A stretch of 12,023 nucleotides of DNA from Spirochaetota bacterium (GTDB lineage Bacteria > Spirochaetota > Spirochaetia > DTKZ01). Positions within the stretch are counted from its first letter, which is position 1; each line of letters starts with the position of its first letter. The translations under genes and the position numbers were made by a program. Shown in pieces: positions 5,463 through 11,525 of this stretch. Below the pieces are notes generated by a model, which had not been told where the DNA came from, searched no databases, and saw only the letters and a list, made by a program, of their open reading frames with translations. Location: contig JAKQWJ010000167.1 in the NCBI GenBank assembly GCA_029562045.1, positions 1-12,023 of the forward strand, read 5' to 3'.

Positions 5463-6281
5463 ATGACGTACGACGTTTCGGGGGACCTGGCGGGAATCGT
5501 GGACTCCCATTTTCACCTCACCGAAATGGCCGCCTGGGGAATGGATGTGCGGTCCCTGCTGGCCGCCCTCTTCGCGCAGGGCTTTCGCGGGGGTCTGGAC
5601 TTCGGCGGGAAGGGCGACGACTTCGAAAACCGGACGGCCCTCACGGCGGACTTCCCCGCCGTCGGGATCGCCGTGGGGCTTCCCCCCTCGGCTGCGGCCG
5701 GTCCCTGGCGGGACGAACTGCCCCGGCTGGCGGACCTGTGCCGGCATCCCCGGGTCGCCGCCCTGGGGGAGGCGGGAATCGATCTGTACCGTCTGCCCGG
5801 TTCGGGAAGGGAGCAGACCGAGCTTTTTCAGGCCCAGATCCGTATCGCCGGGACCGCGGGCCTTCCTGTGGTCATCCACTGCCGGGACGCGGAAGAGGAG
5901 GTCCTGGAGGCGCTGAGGCGCAGTCCCCCCGGGTCCGGCGGCATCATGCACTGCTTTTCCGGGGATTACGAGGCGGGAAAGAATTTCCTCGATCTGGGAT
6001 TGCACCTGTCCTTCGCGGGGAACCTCACCTACCCGAAAAACCGCTCCCTCCGGGAGGGAGCCGCCCGCTACCCCTCGGACCGGATTCTGGTGGAGACCGA
6101 CTCCCCCTATCTGGCGCCCCAGCCGCTGCGGGGAAGGCCGAACCACCCTGGAAACGCCGCCGTCACCCTGGGCTTCCTGGCCCGGCTGCGGGGGACCTCT
6201 CCGGAGGAACTGGCCCTCCGGACGGCGGAAAATTTCTCCCGCCTCTTTCCCCTCATCCCCTTAGCGGGAGGCGGATCGTGA
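5463..6281 (+). CDS. tatD: TatD-family metal-dependent hydrolase (deoxyribonuclease)
   Basis: The protein has 272 residues from the ATG at 5463, typical for TatD (about 260). Metal-site motifs in order are VDSHFHL (13-19), ALGEAGID (100-107, with E103), VVIHCRD (136-142, H139), IMHCFSG (161-167, H163) and ETDSPYL (211-217, D213). Family members are cytoplasmic TIM-barrel hydrolases with DNase/3'-5' exonuclease activity linked to DNA quality control. The frame is open from an ATG at 5412, but that leader is unlike the family, whose proteins begin close to the DSHFH motif. The ATG at 5463 or a GTG at 5499 fits better; no strong ribosome binding site decides. This is the only plus-strand gene. 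Its 5' flank overlaps the divergent tRNA-Leu promoter, and its last 29 bp overlap the convergent histidine kinase gene. Confidence 0.93.
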   Translation: MTYDVSGDLAGIVDSHFHLTEMAAWGMDVRSLLAALFAQGFRGGLDFGGKGDDFENRTALTADFPAVGIAVGLPPSAAAGPWRDELPRLADLCRHPRVAALGEAGIDLYRLPGSGREQTELFQAQIRIAGTAGLPVVIHCRDAEEEVLEALRRSPPGSGGIMHCFSGDYEAGKNFLDLGLHLSFAGNLTYPKNRSLREGAARYPSDRILVETDSPYLAPQPLRGRPNHPGNAAVTLGFLARLRGTSPEELALRTAENFSRLFPLIPLAGGGS

Positions 6282-7437
6282 TTTCCGTCCCCCGGCCCAC
6301 CTCGCTGCGGATCGCCAGGCTTCCCCCGTGGGATTCCACAACGTTCTTGACGATGACGAGCCCCAGCCCCGAACCGCCCCGGCCGGAGACCGAATAGAAG
6401 GGCTCGAAGACCCGGGAGAGGACCTCGGCGCTCATGCCGATGCCGGTGTCGCGAAAGGTCAGAAGCAGTACCGAATCCCCCTGTTCCGCCGTCACGGAGA
6501 TCTGCCCCCCCGACGGCATGGCTTTGCGGGAATTGTCGCAGAGGTTGATGAAGACCCTGAGCATCCTCTCCTCGTCGAAAATGACCGGCTCCGGGCATTC
6601 CCCCCGGATTTCCAGCGCAACCCCCGCCCTTTCCAGGCTGTCCCGGAGGGCCTCCCGGGCTTTGTCGAAGAACTGCGGGAGAGACACGATGGACAGGGAC
6701 AGACGGATTTCACCTCTGCTGTAATCCAGAAGCTCTTCCACGAACCGGTTCAGCCGATCCACCTCCTTCATGATCCCCGCCGCGTATTTCCGGATCCTCT
6801 CTGGTTCGTCCCGATGGAGCAGCGCCATTTCGGCGTATCCCCGGACGATGGAAACGGGGTTCCGGATATCATGAAAAACGAGGGAGGAGAGCTTCCCCAG
6901 GTTCGACAGGCGCTCGGACCGGAGCAGTTCATCCTGGGCGGCTTTGAGCTCCTCGTTGGCCCGAAGGAGTTCCATGTTCCTGTCCCGCAGCCCCTGAACG
7001 AAGACCTCGTTGCTCCGCCGGACGATGGCCGACAGTGACCGCAGCAGGCTCAGCGCGATGGAGCTGTTGCCCCGGAGAATCTCATGAAAGTCGTCCCGGG
7101 AAACGGAAAAAGCCCGGACCCTGGTCCGGGTGACGACGGTGGCGCTCCGGGGAAGATCGTCGATGAGCGCCATCTCCCCGAAAAGATGGCCCTTGTCGTG
7201 AACCGCCAGAAGGTCCGGCCGCATCCCGTAGTAATCCTTCCACACTTCCACGCCGCCCTGGGAGATGATGTACAGGCAGTCCGCCCTGTCGCCTTCCGCG
7301 AAAACAACGGAACCCTTCGAAAAGGTCGTTTCCCGGCACACCGCGGCCAGGCCGGCGATGTCGGCATCGGAAAGATCGCGAAACAGCGCGACATTCCGGA
7401 TGAAATCGAAGGCCTTTTCCTCGGCGCCCGCCCTCAT
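6253..7437 (-). CDS. Histidine kinase with N-terminal cyclic-nucleotide-binding domain
   Basis: This 394-residue soluble sensor kinase has no membrane segments. Residues about 14-130 form a cNMP-binding/Crp-like beta-roll, with HLFGEMALIDDLPRSATV (84-101) matching the phosphate-binding cassette (E88, R97). Residues about 140-178 form a charged helical linker, probably a coiled coil. The HisKA H-box is VFHDIRNP (187-194, H189 as phospho-acceptor). The HATPase_c core has the N-box around NLCDNSRKAM (298-307), G1 DTGIGM (330-335), F-box FEPFYS and G2 GGSGLGL (354-360). All catalytic boxes look intact. Start: GGGAGA lies a few nucleotides before the ATG. No response regulator is encoded in the window. 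The gene follows flaA2, separated by an intrinsic terminator, and overlaps tatD tail to tail. A role in sensing cAMP or a similar nucleotide for motility is inferred from position and domain only. Confidence 0.93.
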   Translation of the reverse strand: MRAGAEEKAFDFIRNVALFRDLSDADIAGLAAVCRETTFSKGSVVFAEGDRADCLYIISQGGVEVWKDYYGMRPDLLAVHDKGHLFGEMALIDDLPRSATVVTRTRVRAFSVSRDDFHEILRGNSSIALSLLRSLSAIVRRSNEVFVQGLRDRNMELLRANEELKAAQDELLRSERLSNLGKLSSLVFHDIRNPVSIVRGYAEMALLHRDEPERIRKYAAGIMKEVDRLNRFVEELLDYSRGEIRLSLSIVSLPQFFDKAREALRDSLERAGVALEIRGECPEPVIFDEERMLRVFINLCDNSRKAMPSGGQISVTAEQGDSVLLLTFRDTGIGMSAEVLSRVFEPFYSVSGRGGSGLGLVIVKNVVESHGGSLAIRSEVGRGTEITIRLPLRG

Positions 7438-7461
7438 GGAAATCTCCCGAAGAGGGGCATG

Positions 7462-7488
7462 AAAAAGCCCCGCCGAAAAGGGCGAGGC
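7462..7488 (-). terminator. Intrinsic terminator after flaA2
   Basis: On the minus strand GCCTCGCC (7481-7488) pairs with GGCGGGGC (7467-7474) in an 8-bp stem with one G-U pair and a 6-nt loop, followed by five T (7462-7466). It starts 27 nt after the flaA2 stop and separates the flaA operon from the kinase gene. Confidence 0.8.
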
Positions 7489-7515
7489 TCAGCGGTGCGG
7501 ATCTTCAGGGGGAGG

Positions 7516-8241
7516 CTACCAGGCATCGATCATGTCGTCCTGATCCCGGTTTTCTTCCCCGAACAGGTCGGTGACGGCCCGCAGATCGTCCAGGTAGATA
7601 TAGTAGCTTCCATAGGCCTCCATCAGGTCGCAGTCAATGGAGAAACCCAGAAACTTGATTCCCGACAGAATGCCGTAATGGGGGTTCCGCTGCTCCACCG
7701 TGGGGGGAATGGCCACCACCATCTGTTTCCATCCCACGAAATTGAGCTTTCCCACCTCCAGCTCGAACCTGCGGCCGGCGAAATCCTCGAAACGGGCCTT
7801 CAGGGTGTGGTTGAAATTCCGGCCCACCACCCAGACCGAGAGGGTTTTAACGACCCCGGCAATGGCCAGCGGCCGGGTGGGGGACACGGAAATGAGCGCA
7901 TTGGAACGCCGGAAGAACTCCGTCTTTACCCCCAGGACATACTTGTCCTCCTCCCGGATGCCGATGGCTTCCTCGGCGGGGATGGGCTTCTTCGCCGCCG
8001 ACCCCCCTTCGAGCCTTCGGGCGCTCACCACTCCGTCATCCAGGGAAACAACGGCCTGCCAGAAGCCGGCGTCTTCGAACTTCGACAGGGAGACTTCCTT
8101 CAGTTTCTGCTGGGCCGTATCGGCGCCGATGCTTTCCGCCACCGGGCGGCCAGGGCCGGGAAGGGGCTCGGCCCTTTCAACCTGGGAATAAACGACGGCC
8201 CCCACAAAAAGTAGAAGTATTCCAATAAGGGTCTTTTTCAT
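7516..8241 (-). CDS. flaA2: Flagellar filament outer-layer (sheath) protein FlaA, second copy
   Basis: The protein has 241 residues with a signal peptide (MKKTLIGILLLFVGAVVYSQ, cleavage near residue 19-20), consistent with export to the periplasm, where spirochaete flagella lie. The FlaA core is recognised by VVGRNFNHTLKARFED (138-153), LEVGKLNFVGWKQMVVAIPP (161-180) and the C-terminal YYIYLDDLRAVTDLFGEE (213-230). The same three blocks occur in the neighbouring flaA1 product. FlaA proteins form a sheath around the FlaB filament core and affect its stiffness and shape. The acidic tail ends in DDMIDAW. AGGAGC, overlapping the flaA1 stop codon, lies about 6 nt before this ATG, so the two genes are coupled. 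An intrinsic terminator follows. Numbering as flaA2 is by gene order and by divergence from flaA1, not by orthology testing. Confidence 0.88.
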   Translation of the reverse strand: MKKTLIGILLLFVGAVVYSQVERAEPLPGPGRPVAESIGADTAQQKLKEVSLSKFEDAGFWQAVVSLDDGVVSARRLEGGSAAKKPIPAEEAIGIREEDKYVLGVKTEFFRRSNALISVSPTRPLAIAGVVKTLSVWVVGRNFNHTLKARFEDFAGRRFELEVGKLNFVGWKQMVVAIPPTVEQRNPHYGILSGIKFLGFSIDCDLMEAYGSYYIYLDDLRAVTDLFGEENRDQDDMIDAW

Positions 8242-8250
8242 AGCCAGCTC

Positions 8251-9003
8251 CTAATTTTTTCCCGTCCCTTGGGACCAGAGTTTCTCCACGAACTCGGGAT
8301 CCGCCAGATCCTCCCCGTCGAAGAGGGATTCGAACATGTCGGTGAAGACCTTCACTTCATCCATGTAAAAATAAAAGTCGTTCACCCTCTCGGTGGGCCG
8401 GGTCCACAGCACGAACTTGACCAGTTCCAGCCGCTTCAGAGACGGCGCCTGCATTACGGCCTGGGAGATGTGGCCGGGGATGCTGACCTGCAGGTTCCGC
8501 CAGCCGATGAAATTGAGGTCTCCGACCTTCAAAACGTGGGTTATCCCCTTGTGGTCCATGATGTGGGCCTCGAGGTAATAGTTGAAGTTCGAACCCCAGA
8601 CCCAGAGGTCCATGTTTTTTGCCCTTCCGGGAATGGGGATCGTCCGGGGCTCCAGTTTGCCGCCCTCCCCTTTTCGGGCCGGGATGATTTCGATGAAGTT
8701 GTACCCCCTCCGGTCGAACTTGCCGTGGACACCGAAAACCCTGAGCTCCCGGTCTTTCGGAGCCTTCCGATACAGGGCATCCGGCCAGGTGGCGATAAAG
8801 GCGGATTTGGGGAAAACGTCCTCCCCCTTGTCGGTCTTGATTACCGAGGAGAACTTGCTGCCCCGAACCATCCAGGGACTGCCTTCGGGGTCGTCGAAGT
8901 TTTCGATGATCCGGGATTGGAGATTCGCCGTCACCTCATCGGAAACCCCCGGAAGGAGAAAGGATAGTATCAGGCATATAGCGAGGAGTCCGCCTTTTTT
9001 CAT
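8251..9003 (-). CDS. flaA1: Flagellar filament outer-layer (sheath) protein FlaA, first copy
   Basis: The protein has 250 residues. Its signal peptide starts MKKGGLLAICLILSFLLPGV and cleavage is probable near residue 20-25. Family blocks are ENFDDPEGSPW (34-44), WVWGSNFNYYLEAHIMD (134-150), LKVGDLNFIGWRNLQVSIP (158-176) and YFYMDEVKVFTDMF (211-224). This is the periplasmic flagellar sheath family typical of spirochaetes. Start choice: a longer frame begins with TTG at 9039, but that codon overlaps a promoter element and has no ribosome binding site. AGGAG at 9010-9014 lies 6 nt before the ATG at 9001-9003, and the signal peptide begins there. It is transcribed first in a two-gene operon with flaA2 (9-bp gap). 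The promoter region shows both a perfect sigma70 and a sigma28-like sequence. Confidence 0.9.
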   Translation of the reverse strand: MKKGGLLAICLILSFLLPGVSDEVTANLQSRIIENFDDPEGSPWMVRGSKFSSVIKTDKGEDVFPKSAFIATWPDALYRKAPKDRELRVFGVHGKFDRRGYNFIEIIPARKGEGGKLEPRTIPIPGRAKNMDLWVWGSNFNYYLEAHIMDHKGITHVLKVGDLNFIGWRNLQVSIPGHISQAVMQAPSLKRLELVKFVLWTRPTERVNDFYFYMDEVKVFTDMFESLFDGEDLADPEFVEKLWSQGTGKN

Positions 9004-9029
9004 TTTCCACTCCTTTGGTTTTAGCTCCC

Positions 9030-9055
9030 TTATCGGCAAAAACTATAAAAGATTA
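9030..9055 (-). promoter_or_regulatory. Sigma28-like promoter element of flaA1
   Basis: The minus strand contains GCCGATAA (9030-9037), identical to the flagellar sigma factor -10 consensus. TAATCTTT (9048-9055) lies upstream after a 10-nt gap and matches 6 of 8 bases of the TAAAGTTT -35 element, whose usual gap is 11. Its start would fall near 9023, leaving about 20 nt of leader including the ribosome binding site. It overlaps the -10 box of the sigma70 promoter. The match is seen; use by sigma28 is inferred. Confidence 0.5.
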
Positions 9056-9080
9056 TATTTCTATCAGTTAGCTTTGTCAA
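9052..9080 (-). promoter_or_regulatory. Perfect sigma70 promoter of the flaA operon
   Basis: The minus strand reads TTGACA (9075-9080), a 17-nt spacer and TATAAT (9052-9057), an exact consensus with ideal spacing. The -35 box lies within the last codons of the upstream lipoprotein gene. Transcription would start near 9045, about 42 nt before the flaA1 ATG. Confidence 0.85.
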
Positions 9081-9903
9081 ATAGTTTGCCTTCCAGGACC
9101 ATGGGAATCTCGATCAGGGCCCCCCTTCCGGCCCCGCTTCTCAGGGCGGCGGCCACCGCGGCGGCGTAATCCTTTCCCACGACCCCCGCCACCCGGGCCG
9201 TCTCCAAGAGGGGGAGATCGCCCGCCTCCGCCAGAAAGACCGGGACGGGCTTCTCTTTGAGCAGCAGGTCCAGGATGGCGGCGCTCCGGGGCCCGGCGAG
9301 AACCACCACCAGGGGAGGGTTCCCGGCGATTTTCCCCCGCACCTGAACCCGGAGTTCCTCCAGGCCCGTTTCCGGAAGAACCTCGACGGTGTCCAGCTCC
9401 AGGCCCGCCCGGGCGGCGGCGGCGGCGAAGACGCCGCCCAGACCCCGGTCCAGGAAGGCCGCCGTCGGTCCCTTGCCCGCTCCTGCCTCTTCGACCGTTT
9501 TTCGTATCCGCCCCGCCGCCCGGTCCAGGGCGGGGCCGGGATCGAAGCGGACCCAGACATAGGGCGAGGGGGCGGGGGGGTCCGAAGGAGCGTCGAGGCA
9601 GAAAAAGCGGGTCTCTTTCCACCGCTCCGCCAGCCCCTCCAGATCCGCCGCGGCGAAGGCTCCTAGGAAAACCTGTTGGGGGGCCTTGTCCCGGAGGTAA
9701 TCGTCCAGAAGCTCCGCCAGGGGGGCTCCCGGCGGGATATGCAGGACCGCCGGGGAGATGCCCGTTTCGGCCCTGACCTTTTTTCGCAGCGCCTCCGCCC
9801 CCAGCACGGGGGCCCAGTAGGGGTCCTCCACCAGCACGGCGCCGCCGGAGCAGCCGGAAAAAAGCGACATCAGAAGCAGCCCGGCGGCGAGCCGCCGAGC
9901 CAC
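9064..9903 (-). CDS. Putative lipoprotein with a periplasmic-binding-protein-like fold, function unknown
   Basis: The product has about 279 residues from a GTG at 9901-9903. The N-terminus is VARRLAAGLLLMSLFSGC: arginines, a hydrophobic core, and Cys18 in an LFSGC lipobox of the relaxed type accepted in spirochaetes. It is therefore probably a lipid-anchored envelope protein. The mature part alternates beta strands and helices in the style of a type 1 periplasmic binding protein: QQVFLGAF (77-84), TRFFCLDAP, PTAAFLDRGLGGVFAAAAARAG (147-167), LVVVLAGPRSAAILDLLLKE (198-217) and VPVFLAE. It recalls the Bmp/PnrA-like lipoproteins, but I recognise no diagnostic motif, so the family is a guess. The start is uncertain: a TTG at 9925-9927 overlaps the SDR stop codon and is in frame, whereas the GTG has a purine-rich GGTGGAAGG upstream. 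It is the last gene of its run; the flaA promoter lies over its 3' end. Confidence 0.7.
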   Translation of the reverse strand: MARRLAAGLLLMSLFSGCSGGAVLVEDPYWAPVLGAEALRKKVRAETGISPAVLHIPPGAPLAELLDDYLRDKAPQQVFLGAFAAADLEGLAERWKETRFFCLDAPSDPPAPSPYVWVRFDPGPALDRAAGRIRKTVEEAGAGKGPTAAFLDRGLGGVFAAAAARAGLELDTVEVLPETGLEELRVQVRGKIAGNPPLVVVLAGPRSAAILDLLLKEKPVPVFLAEAGDLPLLETARVAGVVGKDYAAAVAAALRSGAGRGALIEIPMVLEGKLFDKAN

Positions 9904-9923
9904 CCCCTTCCACCCCGGTGAGA

Positions 9924-10682
9924 TCAATCCCGCATGGTGCCGCCGTTCACCATCATGCTTTCGCCGGTGATGAACCTGGCCCGGGGACTGGCCAGGTAGG
10001 CCGCCGCGAAGGCCACATCCTCGGGATCGCCGATCCGTTTCAGGATGCTGTTGTCGATGAACTTCTGGTTTTCCGCCGCCCCCGCGGCGTTGGCCATGGC
10101 GGTGACGATCCTGCCCGGGCAGATGTTGTTGGCGGTGATGTTGTCGATCCCCACCTGCTGGGCCAGATTCCGGGTGAAGGCCAGTACCCCGCCCTTGGAG
10201 GCGGCGTAGCTGCAGGCCGCCACGGTGCCGCCGTGCTTCCCCGCTTCGGAGGAGAGGTTGATGATCCTCCCGTATTTCCGTTTCCGCATCCCCGGCAGGA
10301 CGGCCTTGGAGAGGAAGAACATGGCTTTCAGGTTCACCGCCATCACCAGATCCCATTCCTCCTCGGAGATGTCCTCGATCTTGTGCAGCGGGTGGATGCC
10401 CGCGTTGTTCACCAGTATCTGGATGCCCCCGAACTCCTTTTCCACCTCCGCCACGAAGGCTTCCACCTCGGCCTGTTTCGTTATGTCCAGGACCCGGGGC
10501 AGCACCCGGGCGCCGGTGGCCTTCCGGATCTCGTCGGCGGTTTCGTTGAGGGCCTCGGCCTTGATGTCCACCAGGGCCAGTCCCGCCCCCCGGGAGGCCA
10601 GTTCCAGGGCGATGGCCTTTCCGATTCCCTGGGCCGCCCCGGTGACGATGGCGGTGTGCCCTTTCAGTTCCTGATTTCCCAT
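9924..10682 (-). CDS. SDR-family oxidoreductase (FabG-like)
   Basis: This is a 252-residue classical short-chain dehydrogenase/reductase. The N-terminal Rossmann motif is TGAAQGIG (14-21), with LVD at 37-39 after beta2; the acidic residue there (D39) suggests NAD(H) preference. NNAG is at 92-95, the catalytic serine is in INLSSEAG (S145), and YAASK (159-163) gives Y159 and K163. NICPGRIVT (186-194) and the C-terminal ITGESMMVNGG fit the FabG/sugar-dehydrogenase subgroup. A substrate cannot be assigned; its place beside an epimerase-like gene and another SDR points to sugars or polyols rather than fatty acids. Start choice: a GTG at 10694 is in frame but overlaps the upstream gene and leaves the purine-rich GAGGAG too close. 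The ATG at 10680-10682 is preferred. It follows the epimerase gene by 5 bp. Confidence 0.92.
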   Translation of the reverse strand: MGNQELKGHTAIVTGAAQGIGKAIALELASRGAGLALVDIKAEALNETADEIRKATGARVLPRVLDITKQAEVEAFVAEVEKEFGGIQILVNNAGIHPLHKIEDISEEEWDLVMAVNLKAMFFLSKAVLPGMRKRKYGRIINLSSEAGKHGGTVAACSYAASKGGVLAFTRNLAQQVGIDNITANNICPGRIVTAMANAAGAAENQKFIDNSILKRIGDPEDVAFAAAYLASPRARFITGESMMVNGGTMRD

Positions 10683-10687
10683 ATTCT

Positions 10688-11515
10688 CTACCACTCCTCT
10701 TTTTTCAGAATCGGCGCCAGGTAGCCCATGGATTTTCGAACGTCCTCGGCGAAGGAGGTTTTGATGTTCGCCTCCAGGGCCACCCGCCCCGTGTAACCCA
10801 GAGCGTCCAGAACCCCGACGATTCTCTTGAAATCCAGGGCCCCGAAGCCGGGGAGAAACCGGTTGTTGTCCGACAGATGGAAGCCGATGAAACGCCCCCG
10901 GTGGCGGATCATGGCGGCTTCCATGTTGGATTCTTCGATGTTCATGTGCCAGGTGTCCGGAAGGATGTGAACCCAGGGGTTCCCCCGGTCCTGGGCCTGT
11001 TCCCGGACCAGGTCCCAGGTGTCGTCCAGACCGTTCCCCAGGGGGGACTCGAAACGGTTGATGGCCTCCACCACGAAGGGGGTCTCCAGCCGTTGCGCTT
11101 CGGGGGCGATATCGGCGATGGACTCCTTCAGCTTCTCCCGGTGGGCCGGCGAGTTCTCCCCGGCGGCCGCCTTCAGGTAGCCCGCCACCACGCCGCCCCC
11201 CAGCTCCCGGGCGAAGGCCAGGAAGCCCCTGGCCCGGCGGACCGATTCCTTCCGGCGTCCCTCCTCCGTCGAGGCCAGGGACAGGCCGGCGGTCTTGGCG
11301 GTGAGGCCGGTGGCGAAAATGGAGAAGACAAGACCGAAGTCGCCGAGGAAACTTTTCAGTTTCGCCGGGTCCACCCTGTCGGGTTCCCGGATGTTCAGCT
11401 CCACCCCGTCGAAACCGAGTTCGCGCAGGAGCCGCAGATTGTCGATGAAATCCCGGTCCCTCTCATACAGGTCCGGCAGGACGGTCTGGATGGCCAGAAA
11501 GTATCGGTACCGCAC
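10688..11515 (-). CDS. Xylose-isomerase-like TIM barrel, ketose 3-epimerase type
   Basis: This 275-residue protein is of the AP-endonuclease-2/xylose-isomerase-like superfamily. The four metal ligands expected for D-tagatose/D-psicose 3-epimerases are in place: E150 (VVEAINRFE), D187 (LPDTWHMNIEE), H213 (GFHLSDNNR) and E248 (ALEANI). Their spacing is very close to that of Pseudomonas cichorii D-tagatose 3-epimerase (152, 185, 211, 246, from memory). VELN near residue 38-41 marks the second strand. The family interconverts keto-sugars at C3 or isomerises inosose-like compounds, using Mn or Co. The exact substrate is unknown. Start: the GTG at 11513-11515 has AGGGGG about 6 nt upstream; no better ATG is present. 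It lies between two SDR genes, 10 bp after one and 5 bp before the other, clearly in one operon. Confidence 0.87.
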   Translation of the reverse strand: MRYRYFLAIQTVLPDLYERDRDFIDNLRLLRELGFDGVELNIREPDRVDPAKLKSFLGDFGLVFSIFATGLTAKTAGLSLASTEEGRRKESVRRARGFLAFARELGGGVVAGYLKAAAGENSPAHREKLKESIADIAPEAQRLETPFVVEAINRFESPLGNGLDDTWDLVREQAQDRGNPWVHILPDTWHMNIEESNMEAAMIRHRGRFIGFHLSDNNRFLPGFGALDFKRIVGVLDALGYTGRVALEANIKTSFAEDVRKSMGYLAPILKKEEW

Positions 11516-11525
11516 GGAGCCCCCT

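Noticed and set aside
4986..6146. 386-codon minus-strand frame across the repeat array, tRNA-Leu and tatD
   Set aside because: It runs through a tRNA gene and antisense to tatD, so it is not coding.
7084..8214. 376-codon plus-strand frame opposite the kinase and flaA2
   Set aside because: It is antisense to two genes with clear domains and crosses the flaA2 terminator.
9928..10356. N-terminal extension of the lipoprotein frame into the SDR gene
   Set aside because: The extension is the out-of-frame shadow of a well-supported SDR. The signal peptide with lipobox begins only at about 9903.
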